DNA of 64,000 nucleotides, taken from Micromonospora endolithica (GTDB taxonomy: Bacteria; Actinomycetota; Actinomycetes; Mycobacteriales; Micromonosporaceae). Shown here piece by piece: positions 14,791-23,684 of the stretch. The stretch spans positions 124,001 through 188,000 of the forward strand of contig NZ_RBAK01000001.1 of the NCBI RefSeq assembly GCF_003626595.1, in the 5' to 3' direction. Every line of letters begins with the position of its first letter. Positions within the stretch are counted from its first letter, which is position 1. The translations under genes and the position numbers were made by a program. Below the pieces are notes generated by a model, which had not been told where the DNA came from, made no database searches, and saw nothing but the letters and a program-made list of their open reading frames with translations.

Positions 14791-16209
14791 ATGAGCGCCT
14801 TAGACAACCTTCCGGTCGTGGTGATCGGCGCCGGCCCGGTCGGTCTGGCCGCCGCCGCGCACCTGCACGAGCGCGGCATCGCCTTCACCGTACTCGAAGC
14901 CGGGGACACCGCCGGCGCCGCCGTGCGGCAGTGGGGACACGTGCGGGTGTTCTCGCCGTGGCGGTACAACATCGACCCGGCCGCCCGCCGGATCCTGGAG
15001 GACGCCGGCTGGGTCGCCCCCGACGCGGATGCCCTGCCCACCGGCGGCGAACTCGTCGCCGGCTACCTGCAGCCCCTCGCAGAGCTGCCGGCGCTCAAGC
15101 ACCACCTGCGCTACGGCGCCCGGGTCGAGGCGATCAGCCGGCTCGGCCTGGACCGGCTGCGCACCGCGGGACGCGAGACGACCCCGTTCCTGATCCGTCT
15201 CGCCGACGGCGAGGAACTGCTCGCCCGCGCGGTGATCGACGCCTCCGGCACCTGGGGCATCCCGAACGTGCTCGGCGCGTCCGGCCTGCCCGCCCGGGGC
15301 GAGGCCGACGTGGCGGCGTACCGGGAGCACGCGCTGCCCGACGTGCTCGGGCAGGCCCGGGACCGGTTCGCCGGCCGGCACACCCTGGTCGTCGGCGCCG
15401 GCCACTCCGCCGCCAACACCCTGCTCTCCCTGGCCGAGCTCGCCGGGTCCACGCCGGGCACCGAGGTGACCTGGGCGATCCGATCCGCCTCGCCGTCGCG
15501 CACCTACGGCGGCGGCGACGCCGACGCCCTTCCCGCGCGCGGCGCCCTCGGCTCGCGGCTGCGCGCCCACGTCGACGCCGGCCGGATCCGGCTGCTCACG
15601 GGCTTCTCGGTGCAGGCCCTCACGCCGGCCGGTGACCGCGTGAGCGTGGCCGTCCGGCACACCGCCGGTGGCGAGGAGGCGATCACCGTGGACCGCATCG
15701 TCGCGGCCACCGGATTCCGTCCGGACCACTCCATCACCGCCGAGCTGCGCCTGGACCTGGACCCCGTCATGGGCGCCACCCGCGCCCTGGCACCGCTGAT
15801 CGACCCGAACGAGCACTCCTGCGGCACCGTGCCCCCGCACGGCGTGGACGAGCTCGCCCACCCGGAGACCGGCTACTACGCCGTCGGCATGAAGAGCTAC
15901 GGCCGCGCGCCGACGTTCCTCATGGCCACCGGCTACGAGCAGGTCCGCTCCGTCGTCGCCGCTCTCGCGGGCGACTGGCAGGCCGCCCGCGACGTGCAGC
16001 TCGACCTGCCCGAGACCGGCGTCTGCAACAGCAACCCCGACGACTCCGCCACCGGCGACAGCTGCTGCGGATCAACTTCGGCCACCGAGCCGACGGGACG
16101 GGGGCTCGCCACCGGCATCTCCGGTGGCCTGCTCGCCGCGCCGTTGGGCCTGGTCACGCTCGACGCCGCTCCCGCCGACGCTGCGACCGGCGGCTGCTGC
16201 GGCAGCTGA
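14791..16209 (+). CDS. FAD/NAD(P)-binding oxidoreductase with Cys-Cys tails
   Basis: About 472 residues. VVVIGAGPVGLAAAAHL is the FAD fold; LVVGAGHSAANTLLSLAEL near residue 200 is the second nucleotide fold; FRPDHS follows in the C-terminal half. The tail (residues about 425-472) carries CN, SCCGS and a final GGCCGS, so two vicinal cysteine pairs hang on a flexible Gly/Ala end. Such Cys-tailed flavoproteins occur in actinobacterial ars islands, but the reaction is unproven. Vicinal thiols could bind As(III) or Hg(II). Ribosome site GAGGAG; its stop overlaps the next start. Confidence 0.8.
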   Translation: MSALDNLPVVVIGAGPVGLAAAAHLHERGIAFTVLEAGDTAGAAVRQWGHVRVFSPWRYNIDPAARRILEDAGWVAPDADALPTGGELVAGYLQPLAELPALKHHLRYGARVEAISRLGLDRLRTAGRETTPFLIRLADGEELLARAVIDASGTWGIPNVLGASGLPARGEADVAAYREHALPDVLGQARDRFAGRHTLVVGAGHSAANTLLSLAELAGSTPGTEVTWAIRSASPSRTYGGGDADALPARGALGSRLRAHVDAGRIRLLTGFSVQALTPAGDRVSVAVRHTAGGEEAITVDRIVAATGFRPDHSITAELRLDLDPVMGATRALAPLIDPNEHSCGTVPPHGVDELAHPETGYYAVGMKSYGRAPTFLMATGYEQVRSVVAALAGDWQAARDVQLDLPETGVCNSNPDDSATGDSCCGSTSATEPTGRGLATGISGGLLAAPLGLVTLDAAPADAATGGCCGS

Positions 16210-17469
16210 TGCCCACCACCACGACGGTGCCCGCCGACCTCACTGTCGGTGGGCACCACGCCCATGGCTGGCGGATCGTCGCCGCTCTCGCCGTCACCTC
16301 GACCATCGGTTACGGCGTCCTGTACTACGCCTACCCGGTCCTGATGACACCCATGGCCGCCAGCCTTGGTGCGTCCACCACCGCGGTCACCGGCGCGCTC
16401 ACCGCCTCCGTCCTGGCCGGTGCCCTGGTGGCCATTCCGGTCGGCCGATGGCTCGACCACCACGGTGGGCGCGCGCTGATGACCGTCGGCTCGATCACCG
16501 CCACCGCGCTTCTGATCGCCTGGTCCCAGGTGCAGACCATCGGCCAGCTCTACGCCGTCATGATCGGCATCGGGATCACCGGCGCGATGGTGCTCTACGA
16601 ACCCGCCTTCGCCGTCATCGTCTCCTGGTTCACCCCCCGATCGGCGCGCCACCGCCCTGCTGGTGGTCACGATCGTGGCCGGGTTCGCCAGCACCGTTTT
16701 CATGCCCCTGACCGGCCTGCTCACCGCGCACCTCGGCTGGCGCGGCGCGCTGCTCGTCCTCGCCGCCATACATGGCCTGGTCACCGTTCCCCTGCACGCG
16801 CTCACCGTCCGCCAGCCCCGACCACCAGCGACGACAGCATCGTCCGGCTCGGCGCGGCCCGAGCACGTCCAGCGGCGGGCGGTCGCCCGGGCAGCGATGG
16901 GCGACGCCCGCTTCTGGATCCTCGCCGTGACCTTCATCGCCCACGGCGCAGCCACCAGCATCATGACCGTGCACCTCATCGGCTACCTGATCAGCCGCGG
17001 GCACCCCGCTACCTTCGCCGCCACCGCCGCCGGCCTGCTCGGCGTCCTGTCCGTCGCCGGCAGACTCGTCCTCACCGCCGCCCGCCGACGACTGCCGGTC
17101 GTCACCATTGTCGCCGCGGTCTTCGCCACCCAGGCCACCGCCGTGCTCGCGATGCCGCTGCTCGCCGGCACCCGCACCGGAGCGATCATCAGCGTGGTCG
17201 GCTTCGGGCTCGGCTTCGGCATCACCAGCCTCGCCACCCCCGCCCTGCTCGCCGACCGGTACGGCACTACCGCCTACGCCACCATCGCCGGCCGACTCGC
17301 CACCCCCGTCACCGTCGCCAAAGCCGCCGCGCCCCTCGGCGCTGCCACCCTCCTGCACACCGCCGCCGGCTACACGCTGCTGCTCACCACCGTCGCCGCC
17401 TGCTGCGCGCTCGCCTCCACCGGCATGCTCCTGCGCGCTACCGCCACGCCGCCGGCCGCCAACGGCTGA
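16209..17469 (+). pseudogene. MFS transporter interrupted by a +1 frameshift
   Basis: Codons 1-144 encode the first spans of a major-facilitator transporter (GWRIVAALAVTSTIGYGVLY, IPVGRWLDHHGG). At a run of six C (16633-16638) the frame is lost and continues in the next frame from about 16640 to 17469 with the remaining spans. Removing one C restores FTPDRRATALLVVT, typical for the family. The rest shows no decay, so this is either a recent mutation or a homopolymer sequencing error. It is translationally coupled to the flavoprotein (TGATG), so the intact gene was probably the exporter partner of this arsenic unit. Confidence 0.8.
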
Positions 17470-17669
17470 GCTGGACACCCCTCGAGCGAGAGAACCGCCG
17501 CTGCCGGGCAGTTCGGTGTGGCGATCAGTGGGATTGTGGTTGCACGGACAGCAGGCGCGCAACAATGCCGCTGTCACGCGGGCGCCAGTGTCGACCCGGC
17601 CAACAGCCACCCGATCAGGATGAGGTGGTGATGTCGTCTACGCCCGGCGTCCCCGCAAGCCGCCGTCAA

Positions 17670-18491
17670 TCAACCTGTGGTGGCGTGGCGCCATACCTTG
17701 ATCGAGGACAGGGCCAGCAGGACGGCCAGGCCGGGGACGAGAACCGCGTCGGGGATGACGCCGAGCAGCAGGCCGCCGCCGATGGTGCCGGTGATCGAGC
17801 CGAGCGCGAGGACGCCGGTGAGGCGGGCGTGGCGGCGCAGGACGGCGAAGCTACCGTCGCGGCTGTAGCGGGCGAAGGCGACGAGCATGGTGGGCAGCGA
17901 CACGGCCAGGGATAAACTCCCGGCGATCTTGATGTCGGTGCCGAACAGCAGCACGATCGTGGGGATCAGCAGTTCACCGCCGGCCACGCCCATGAGGGCG
18001 GCGACAACACCGATGAAGAACCCGGCGACCACGCCGGCGGTGACGACGACGGCCGGCGCCAGGGCGATGTGGTGCAGCGTGCCGGTGTGGTTGCCGATGA
18101 GATCCGCGGCGATGGCGACGAGCAGGACGGCCAGGACCCGGTAGAGGGTGGCCGAGCGCATCCGGGTGGCCCAGAACGCTCCGGCCCACGCGCCGGCGAG
18201 GCTGCCGAGCAGCAGGTTGGCGACCACGTCCCCGTGCGGGGCGAGGGCGGACAGCGGCACCGCGCCCAGCCGGGCGGGCAGTGCGGTCAGGACGACGACG
18301 AGGCTGAGGGCCTTGTTGAGGATGACGGCTTGCAGCGCGGCGAACCCGAGCATGATGAGCAGCGGCAGCCGGAACTCGGCCCCGCCCAGGCCGATCATGC
18401 CGCCGAGGACCCCGACGGCCGCGCCGGCGGTGAACGCCAGAGGCAGCCAGATACGAACGGCACGGCGGTCCGTGGCTGGCGATGTCTGCAC
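17670..18491 (-). CDS. TauE/SafE-family membrane permease
   Basis: 273 residues with about eight membrane spans. GGMIGLGGAEFRLPLL in the first half and LMGVAGGELLIPTI in the second are the duplicated glycine-rich motif of the TauE/SafE (DUF81) family, which exports or imports sulfite and organosulfur anions. The substrate here is unknown. The 200 nt between it and the MFS gene hold nothing recognisable. Confidence 0.88.
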   Translation of the reverse strand: MQTSPATDRRAVRIWLPLAFTAGAAVGVLGGMIGLGGAEFRLPLLIMLGFAALQAVILNKALSLVVVLTALPARLGAVPLSALAPHGDVVANLLLGSLAGAWAGAFWATRMRSATLYRVLAVLLVAIAADLIGNHTGTLHHIALAPAVVVTAGVVAGFFIGVVAALMGVAGGELLIPTIVLLFGTDIKIAGSLSLAVSLPTMLVAFARYSRDGSFAVLRRHARLTGVLALGSITGTIGGGLLLGVIPDAVLVPGLAVLLALSSIKVWRHATTG

Positions 18492-18616
18492 AGGCGGACC
18501 CTACGGGGCGATCAACGTGCCGGCGGTTGAGGGCCAGCAGGCGGTGCTGCTCACGCCGTTTCGCGCGCGTCGGTCCTCGATGGATTGGCGGACAGGGCTC
18601 GCGGCCGGGCTCCCCG

Positions 18617-20476
18617 CTACCCGTTTGGATCGTTTCCGTCTCGGGGATGGGGCGCCGATCGGTGACGGGCGGGTGAGTCGTGGGGAACTATGGGACGCCG
18701 AGGCGCGGTGTCCGGTGGTGGTGATGTCTCCTCCATCAGCCTGGCCAGTCCGGCCCGGGTGGCAACCACCAGCAGTTTCTCGCCGCGCTGTAACCGGCGG
18801 CCGGAAGGCAGGGAGGACGGCAGGCGAGCGCCGAGCGTGTTGGTCACCTCAAGTAGCCACGCTTCGCCGGGACGCCGTAGATCACCAACGGTCTGTTCCT
18901 CGACAGCCGAGTACGGGGCGACCACGAGGTCAGCCATCAGCAGGACCCGTCGGTCGATCGGTATCGCCTCCAGGTTCTGCCCGAGCAGGCGCGCGGCGAA
19001 GAACGGCACCGCCAGGTAGCTGACGCTGCGCGAGATGGTCAGATCGAAGGCCTGCTGTACTTGTTCGGCGAAATCGCCGTCGAAGAGTCTCAGGACCACC
19101 CGCAGGTCGCGGTGAACGGCCCGGCTGATCAACGCTGTCTCCAGATTGACAGAGTCGTCGGACGTGATCACCACCAACGCACGACTGGTGGGCACCGAGG
19201 CGGCCAAGAGTGTGCCGCGCCTGCTCGCATCGCCGATGATCAACGGAACACCCAGGTCCCTGGCGACCTGCACACCACGCGCGTCGGCCGATCTGTCGAT
19301 CGCGACGACGTTGACGCCGAGAGCGTGCAGCCCTTCGATCACATGACTGCCGACGCCTCCCAGCCCCACCACCACGACGTGGTCCGCTACCCGCTTCGGC
19401 AGCGTGCCGTCGAGGACCTCAAGCCGGGCCTTGACGACGGCGTCGACCACGGCACCGGTCAACAGGGGGATCAGCGCGATACTGACGATCGTCAACACGA
19501 GAAGGGTCACCTGTTCCAACGCGGTAGCACTCAGCTCAGCGTCGGCTCCACCGAACGCGGCGAGAACAGCTGCGTAGATCACCTCCCGCCAGGAGTCGTC
19601 CGGACGCTGCAGCGCCAGAATCGCGGCCCCGGCGACCAGGAGGCCCACGAAACCCGCCAGCACGAACCGCAGCCTCCGCCACACTCGTTCGAGGATGGCC
19701 CCGACAGGATGGCGCTGAGTGCGCCGGGAGTGAGTCAACGCTGCCGGCTTGCGGGGTACGGCGGAGGCAAGAACGAGATCAGCTGCGTCTTGGTCCGCTG
19801 GTAGAACGTCCGCTCCCTCGCGCCCCTCGCTGACAGCCAGACCACACAGGACCGCGCGGGCGGGTACGTCTTCTCGGCGTGCCACGACGATGGTGCCGCC
19901 ACGCAGCCCTTCCGTGGGCGTCACCTCCCCCACGGTTGCCGCCACGAACGCCGGCGCAGCCAGAGCCCCATCCGACAGCACCGTGCAGTACGGCAGCTGC
20001 GCGATGCCCTCACTCAGGCTCGTGTTGAACATCCGCACGACGATCCGCAGGCCCGGGTTGAGGCCGTGCGCCAGCAGAGCCGCCTCGATGTTCGCGACAT
20101 CGTTGCGCCCCACCAGGGCCAAGGCGTCCGCCTCGCCGAGCTCCGCCGCCCGATACGCGTCGGCGTCCGGCCGCTCCGACTCGATGATCCTCACGCCGTC
20201 CAGCTTGCCGATCCGGCGTCCGTAGGTGGACGCCCGCGAAGGCATGATCACCGTGACGTTGCGCTTGTGCCGGTTGACCAGTTCATCGGCCAAGCGGTAG
20301 GCCAGGGTGTCATCGCCACAGATGACGAACCGACGTGCTTCGCCGGCATCTACCCGAACCTCGGCGGACGCCGCGGTGACAGCCACGCCACCGATCGTAT
20401 CGAGGGCTGACAAGACCGCGCGACCGGCGAGATCGCGCGAATCCGTTGCAGCGGAGGAGGATGCGAGATCACGCAT
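18617..20476 (-). CDS. Double TrkA-N (RCK) membrane protein, CASTOR-like, without pore filter
   Basis: 619 residues. Residues about 46-165 form a first NAD-binding RCK domain (RRFVICGDDTLAYRLADEL). Two membrane helices lie near 275-295 and 325-350. A second RCK domain follows (VADHVVVVGLGGVGSHVIEG) with a TrkA-C-like region. The layout resembles RCK-gated ion channels, but the loop between the helices lacks a GYG-type selectivity filter. It may be a regulatory or divergent channel of the CASTOR/POLLUX type. Ion specificity is unknown. It is monocistronic in appearance. Confidence 0.75.
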   Translation of the reverse strand: MRDLASSSAATDSRDLAGRAVLSALDTIGGVAVTAASAEVRVDAGEARRFVICGDDTLAYRLADELVNRHKRNVTVIMPSRASTYGRRIGKLDGVRIIESERPDADAYRAAELGEADALALVGRNDVANIEAALLAHGLNPGLRIVVRMFNTSLSEGIAQLPYCTVLSDGALAAPAFVAATVGEVTPTEGLRGGTIVVARREDVPARAVLCGLAVSEGREGADVLPADQDAADLVLASAVPRKPAALTHSRRTQRHPVGAILERVWRRLRFVLAGFVGLLVAGAAILALQRPDDSWREVIYAAVLAAFGGADAELSATALEQVTLLVLTIVSIALIPLLTGAVVDAVVKARLEVLDGTLPKRVADHVVVVGLGGVGSHVIEGLHALGVNVVAIDRSADARGVQVARDLGVPLIIGDASRRGTLLAASVPTSRALVVITSDDSVNLETALISRAVHRDLRVVLRLFDGDFAEQVQQAFDLTISRSVSYLAVPFFAARLLGQNLEAIPIDRRVLLMADLVVAPYSAVEEQTVGDLRRPGEAWLLEVTNTLGARLPSSLPSGRRLQRGEKLLVVATRAGLARLMEETSPPPDTAPRRPIVPHDSPARHRSAPHPRDGNDPNG

Positions 20477-20600
20477 CAGGCCAGAGCGGTGAACTCGCCC
20501 AGCTCGACGCCGACGGGTACAGGCCCTTGCGCCCGACGGCCGCCACTTCGGCCGACTGACCCGGGGTGGAAGCGACGGCGACGCCCCCCGCCCGCCCGGA

Positions 20601-20765
20601 TCAACGGGCCTGGCGTCGGCGTCGGACGATCAGCAGACCGACGACCACGGCCAAGAGCACACCGGCGGCGAGCAGCGGGGCGGCGTTCGCGGTGGCAACA
20701 CCGAGGGCGGCGCTGATGCCGGCGAGACCACCGGTGACCAGCAGAACATGCACGGTGCAGCACAC
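20601..20765 (-). CDS. MerT-like small membrane protein, start uncertain
   Basis: A frame just downstream of merA encodes two hydrophobic helices: GLAVCCTVHVLLVTGGLAG with a vicinal Cys pair in helix 1, then LLAAGVLLAVVVGLLIV and a basic tail RRRRQAR. Cys pairs in the first helix are the hallmark of mercury uptake proteins. The only ordinary start codon (GTG, 20765) lies inside helix 1. About 17 coding-like codons upstream, to the merA stop, lack ATG, GTG or TTG. It may use an unusual start or be damaged. Confidence 0.5.
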   Translation of the reverse strand: MCCTVHVLLVTGGLAGISAALGVATANAAPLLAAGVLLAVVVGLLIVRRRRQAR

Positions 20766-20817
20766 GGCCAGACCGCCGGCCGCCCACAGAACGCTTCGGC
20801 CGCCGCCGTGTGGGGTG

Positions 20818-22206
20818 TCAGGAACAGCAGGAGGTCGGTAGCTCGTTGCGGAACGTTCCGGCGACGATCCGCAGGCTTTCCGCCATGGTCAGATACGGTG
20901 CCCAGGTGTCGGCGATGTCGTCGACGTTCATCTGGGCCTTGATGACGTACGTGGCGGCGAGCATCATCTCCCCGGCGCCGTCGGCCAGGGCGTGCACACC
21001 CAGTACCCGGCCGGTGGCGGTGTCGGCGACGAGCTTGACAGCGCCGCGGGTGTCGCGGTTGACCAGCGCCCGCGGCACGTCTGCGAGGTCGAGAACCCGG
21101 CAGGTGCAGTCGTGCCCGGCCGCGAGGGCGTCGGCTTCGGTGAGCCCGGCTGAGGCCATCTGCGGGCGGGTGAACACCACCGACGGCAGGCCGGTGTAGT
21201 CCACCCGGGCCGGGCGCGTCCCGGTGTCGGCCAGGGCGTTGACCGCCGCGACCCGCCCGGTGGCGGCGGCGGCGTAGACGTAATGCGGGGCGCCGGTGAC
21301 ATCGCCCGCGGCGTAGATGCGCGGGTTGGCGGTGCGCTGCGCGTCGTCGACGTTCACGAACCCGCGCCCATCGGTCGTCACTGCGGCGGCGGCCAGGTCT
21401 AGGCCGTCGGTGCGGGCTCGGCGGCCGGTGGCCACCAGCAGCCGCTGCCCGAGCACCCGCCGCCCGGATGCGGTGACGACCTGCACCCCGCCGTCGACGT
21501 CTTCCACCGCAGTGACGTGTTCCTCGATCACGGTGATGGCGTCGCCGGCGAACACCTCCCGCAGCGCCGCGGCGAGTTCCGGCTCGGCCCGCGGCGCCAA
21601 CCGGCCGACGACCGTGACCCGGGTACCGAGGTGGGCGAACAGCTGCGCCTGCTCCATGCCGACGTACCCGCCGCCGATCACCACCAACGAGGTGGGCAGC
21701 ACGTGCTGCCCCATCGCCGTGGTCGACGTCAGGTAGTCGACGTGCTCCAGGCCGGGCAGGTCCGGGCGGTCCGGTTCGGCGCCGGTCGCCACGACGTAGG
21801 CACGGGCGTGCAGTGGCTGCCCGTCGACGGCGAGGGTGTCGCCGTTGACGAACGTCGCCTGGCCGGGGCGGATCTCGAAGCCGTAGGCGGCGGCGACGTC
21901 GGCGTACTTGGCCTGCCGCAGCTGATCGACCAGTTCGTTCTTCTGCCCGACCAGCGCACCCAGATCGACCCCGCCGGCCGACGTCGGCGCGCCGGGGAAC
22001 GGGTTGGCAAGCGCAGCGTGCCTCGTGCCGGCCGCTGCCAGCAGCGTCTTCGACGGCACACAGCCGATGTTCACGCACGTCCCACCGAGGGTCGCCCGCT
22101 CGACCAGCACCACCCGGGCGCCAGCCTGCCGGGCGGCGATCGCCGCGGCCATCGCCGCCCCACCTGTGCCGATCACCGCGAGATCGACGCCGTAGTCCTC
22201 ATCCAT
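20818..22206 (-). CDS. merA: Mercuric reductase
   Basis: About 462 residues. The redox disulfide GGTCVNIGCVPSK near residue 40 and the C-terminal vicinal pair TSCCS identify MerA, which reduces Hg(II) to Hg(0) with NADPH. VVIGGGYVGMEQAQLFA is the NADPH fold. It lacks the N-terminal HMA (NmerA) domain, which is common in actinobacterial enzymes. The ATG at 22206 has GAAGGG upstream. It is divergent from merR over a classic operator and is followed by a MerT-like frame. Confidence 0.95.
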   Translation of the reverse strand: MDEDYGVDLAVIGTGGAAMAAAIAARQAGARVVLVERATLGGTCVNIGCVPSKTLLAAAGTRHAALANPFPGAPTSAGGVDLGALVGQKNELVDQLRQAKYADVAAAYGFEIRPGQATFVNGDTLAVDGQPLHARAYVVATGAEPDRPDLPGLEHVDYLTSTTAMGQHVLPTSLVVIGGGYVGMEQAQLFAHLGTRVTVVGRLAPRAEPELAAALREVFAGDAITVIEEHVTAVEDVDGGVQVVTASGRRVLGQRLLVATGRRARTDGLDLAAAAVTTDGRGFVNVDDAQRTANPRIYAAGDVTGAPHYVYAAAATGRVAAVNALADTGTRPARVDYTGLPSVVFTRPQMASAGLTEADALAAGHDCTCRVLDLADVPRALVNRDTRGAVKLVADTATGRVLGVHALADGAGEMMLAATYVIKAQMNVDDIADTWAPYLTMAESLRIVAGTFRNELPTSCCS

Positions 22207-22245
22207 GAGATGCCCTTCGCTGGTCACCGGCCGGGTACAGGGTTC

Positions 22246-22277
22246 AGACTGGACCTTCCAGTGCAGGGGAAGGTCAA
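22246..22277 (-). promoter_or_regulatory. mer promoter/operator
   Basis: ACCTTCC (22253-22259) and GGAAGGT (22268-22274) form a perfect 7-8-7 dyad. On the minus strand a -35 TTGACC (22277-22272) is separated by 20 nt from CAGTCT (22251-22246). Overlong spacers with the dyad between -35 and -10 are the signature of MerR-activated promoters. Confidence 0.85.
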
Positions 22278-22295
22278 GGGCGGGAGGTGACCGGG

Positions 22296-22685
22296 GTGCG
22301 GATCGGGGAGCTGGCGGCGGCGACCGGCACGACCACCAAGACGCTGCGCTTCTACGAGGACGCCGGCCTGCTGCACCCCGCCGGGCGTACGCCCGCCGGA
22401 TACCGCGAGTACGGCCAGGACGCGGTCGCCCGGCTGGACTTCATCCGCCGCGGCCGCGCCGCGAGCCTGACCCTGGCACAGATCCGCGAGGTCCTCGACG
22501 TGCGCGACCAGGGCCACGCGCCGTGCCGACACGTCGAGGACCTGCTCGCCACCCGCCTGCGCGCCCTCGACGCCCAAATCGCTGACCTGCAGGAACTACG
22601 CGCCACCGTCGCGCAGCTGCACGACGCCGCCCGCGGCGGCGACCCAGACACCTGCGGCGCCGAACAGGTCTGCCGCTACCTGTAA
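22296..22685 (+). CDS. merR: Mercury-responsive MerR regulator
   Basis: About 129 residues. The N-terminal helix-turn-helix VRIGELAAATGTTTKTLRFYE is of the MerR type. Cysteines in HAPCRHVEDLL, DTCGAEQ and QVCRYL match the three Hg(II) ligands of MerR. The GTG at 22296 is chosen because GGGAGG (22282-22287) gives correct spacing; GTG at 22287 is an alternative. It should bind the dyad shared with divergent merA and activate it with mercury. Confidence 0.92.
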   Translation: MRIGELAAATGTTTKTLRFYEDAGLLHPAGRTPAGYREYGQDAVARLDFIRRGRAASLTLAQIREVLDVRDQGHAPCRHVEDLLATRLRALDAQIADLQELRATVAQLHDAARGGDPDTCGAEQVCRYL

Positions 22686-22700
22686 CCCGAGGAGACCACA

Positions 22701-23270
22701 GTGACCGCCGCCGAGACCCCTCGAACGTTCGACCACGAACACTGCGGCTGCTGCGGCCGCCAACTCCCCGCCAGCGAGGTCGTCGAGCTGGGCACCACTC
22801 CCGGGGTGTTCATCTGCGTCGGCTGCGCCCTCTGGGCTGCCCGCCGCGCCGGTCCCGTCGCGGCGCTACGGCAGCTGCGGTTCACCCCGCTCGGCGCGTT
22901 GGCGCGCCGGCTCACCGGCAGCCGCGCCACGCCGGGAACGGCCCAGGCAGCCGTGCCGATCCTGCCCAGCGCCGACCTGGACCGCACCGCCGCGTTCTAC
23001 ACCGCCGCCGGGTTCAGCGAGACCGAGCGCCACGACGGCTACCTGCTGCTGCACAACAGCGGGGTCGAGCTGCACTTCACTCACGAGAGCACCCCGACGC
23101 CCGGGCAGTGCTTCGTCCACGTCGCCGACGCGGTGAAGCTGTGCAAGCAGCTACGCGAGCGCGGCACCGCCGGCGCGGGCGAGGTCGCCGAGCAGGACTA
23201 CGGCTTGCACGAGTTCGTCCTGACCGACCCCGACGGCAACCGGATCAGGTTCGGCAGCCCCACCAGCTGA
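22701..23270 (+). CDS. Zinc-ribbon/VOC-domain fusion protein
   Basis: 189 residues starting 15 nt after merR, with GAGGAG as ribosome site. Residues 1-60 carry HCGCCGRQL and CVGCALW, a four-cysteine zinc-ribbon-like module. Residues about 85-189 form a vicinal-oxygen-chelate domain (PILPSADLDRTAAFYTAAGF and LTDPDGNRIRFG), as in bleomycin-resistance and glyoxalase proteins. The reaction is unknown. Cotranscription with merR suggests a mercury-linked role; the fusion itself is unusual. Confidence 0.8.
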   Translation: MTAAETPRTFDHEHCGCCGRQLPASEVVELGTTPGVFICVGCALWAARRAGPVAALRQLRFTPLGALARRLTGSRATPGTAQAAVPILPSADLDRTAAFYTAAGFSETERHDGYLLLHNSGVELHFTHESTPTPGQCFVHVADAVKLCKQLRERGTAGAGEVAEQDYGLHEFVLTDPDGNRIRFGSPTS

Positions 23271-23309
23271 GCAGCTTTCAACACCCCCGGCGCTCTAGCC
23301 TTGCATCCG

Positions 23310-23321
23310 GTACCTAGGTAC
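23310..23321. promoter_or_regulatory. Palindrome in the promoter of the second merR-type operon
   Basis: GTACCTAGGTAC is a perfect 12-bp palindrome, 13 nt before the first ATG of the following gene. A -35-like TTGCAT lies at 23301. Probable operator of the downstream MerR-family protein. Confidence 0.5.
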
Positions 23322-23333
23322 AGGCTTACCGTC

Positions 23334-23684
23334 ATGGGTATGACCAGCGATGACCAGGCGTGGGTGCCCGAGGCGTGCACCCTGCCGACCGTGGACCGGC
23401 CGCTGCGGCTGGCCGAATTCGACCACCTGTTCGCCACTGCCGTGCGTGCGCAGCAGCGGCTGTCCCCCACCGCGCTGCGGTTGCTCCTCGACCCGGCCGC
23501 CGAGGCCACGGCCCGGGACCTGACCGGCCGGGAGAGTTCCTGCTGCTCGTTCTTCACGTTCACGTTCGCCGGTGACGACGCCGGTGACAGTGGCGGGCTG
23601 CGCCTGGACGTGCAGGTGCCGGCCGGGCACGTCGACGTCCTGGACGCGCTCGCCGGCCGGGCCGCCGCCGGGATGGCCGGGTGA
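23334..23684 (+). CDS. Conserved hypothetical protein with CCSFF motif, coupled to a MerR gene
   Basis: About 116 residues; the start is ATG at 23334 or 23340, neither with a good ribosome site. The most striking motif is RESSCCSFFTFTF near residues 69-81, a vicinal cysteine pair in an aromatic context, followed by VQVPAGHVDVLDALAGR. I recognise it only as a small protein of the kind that accompanies MerR-type regulators in actinobacteria. A soft-metal-binding function is inference. Its stop overlaps the next gene (GTGA). Confidence 0.65.
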   Translation: MGMTSDDQAWVPEACTLPTVDRPLRLAEFDHLFATAVRAQQRLSPTALRLLLDPAAEATARDLTGRESSCCSFFTFTFAGDDAGDSGGLRLDVQVPAGHVDVLDALAGRAAAGMAG

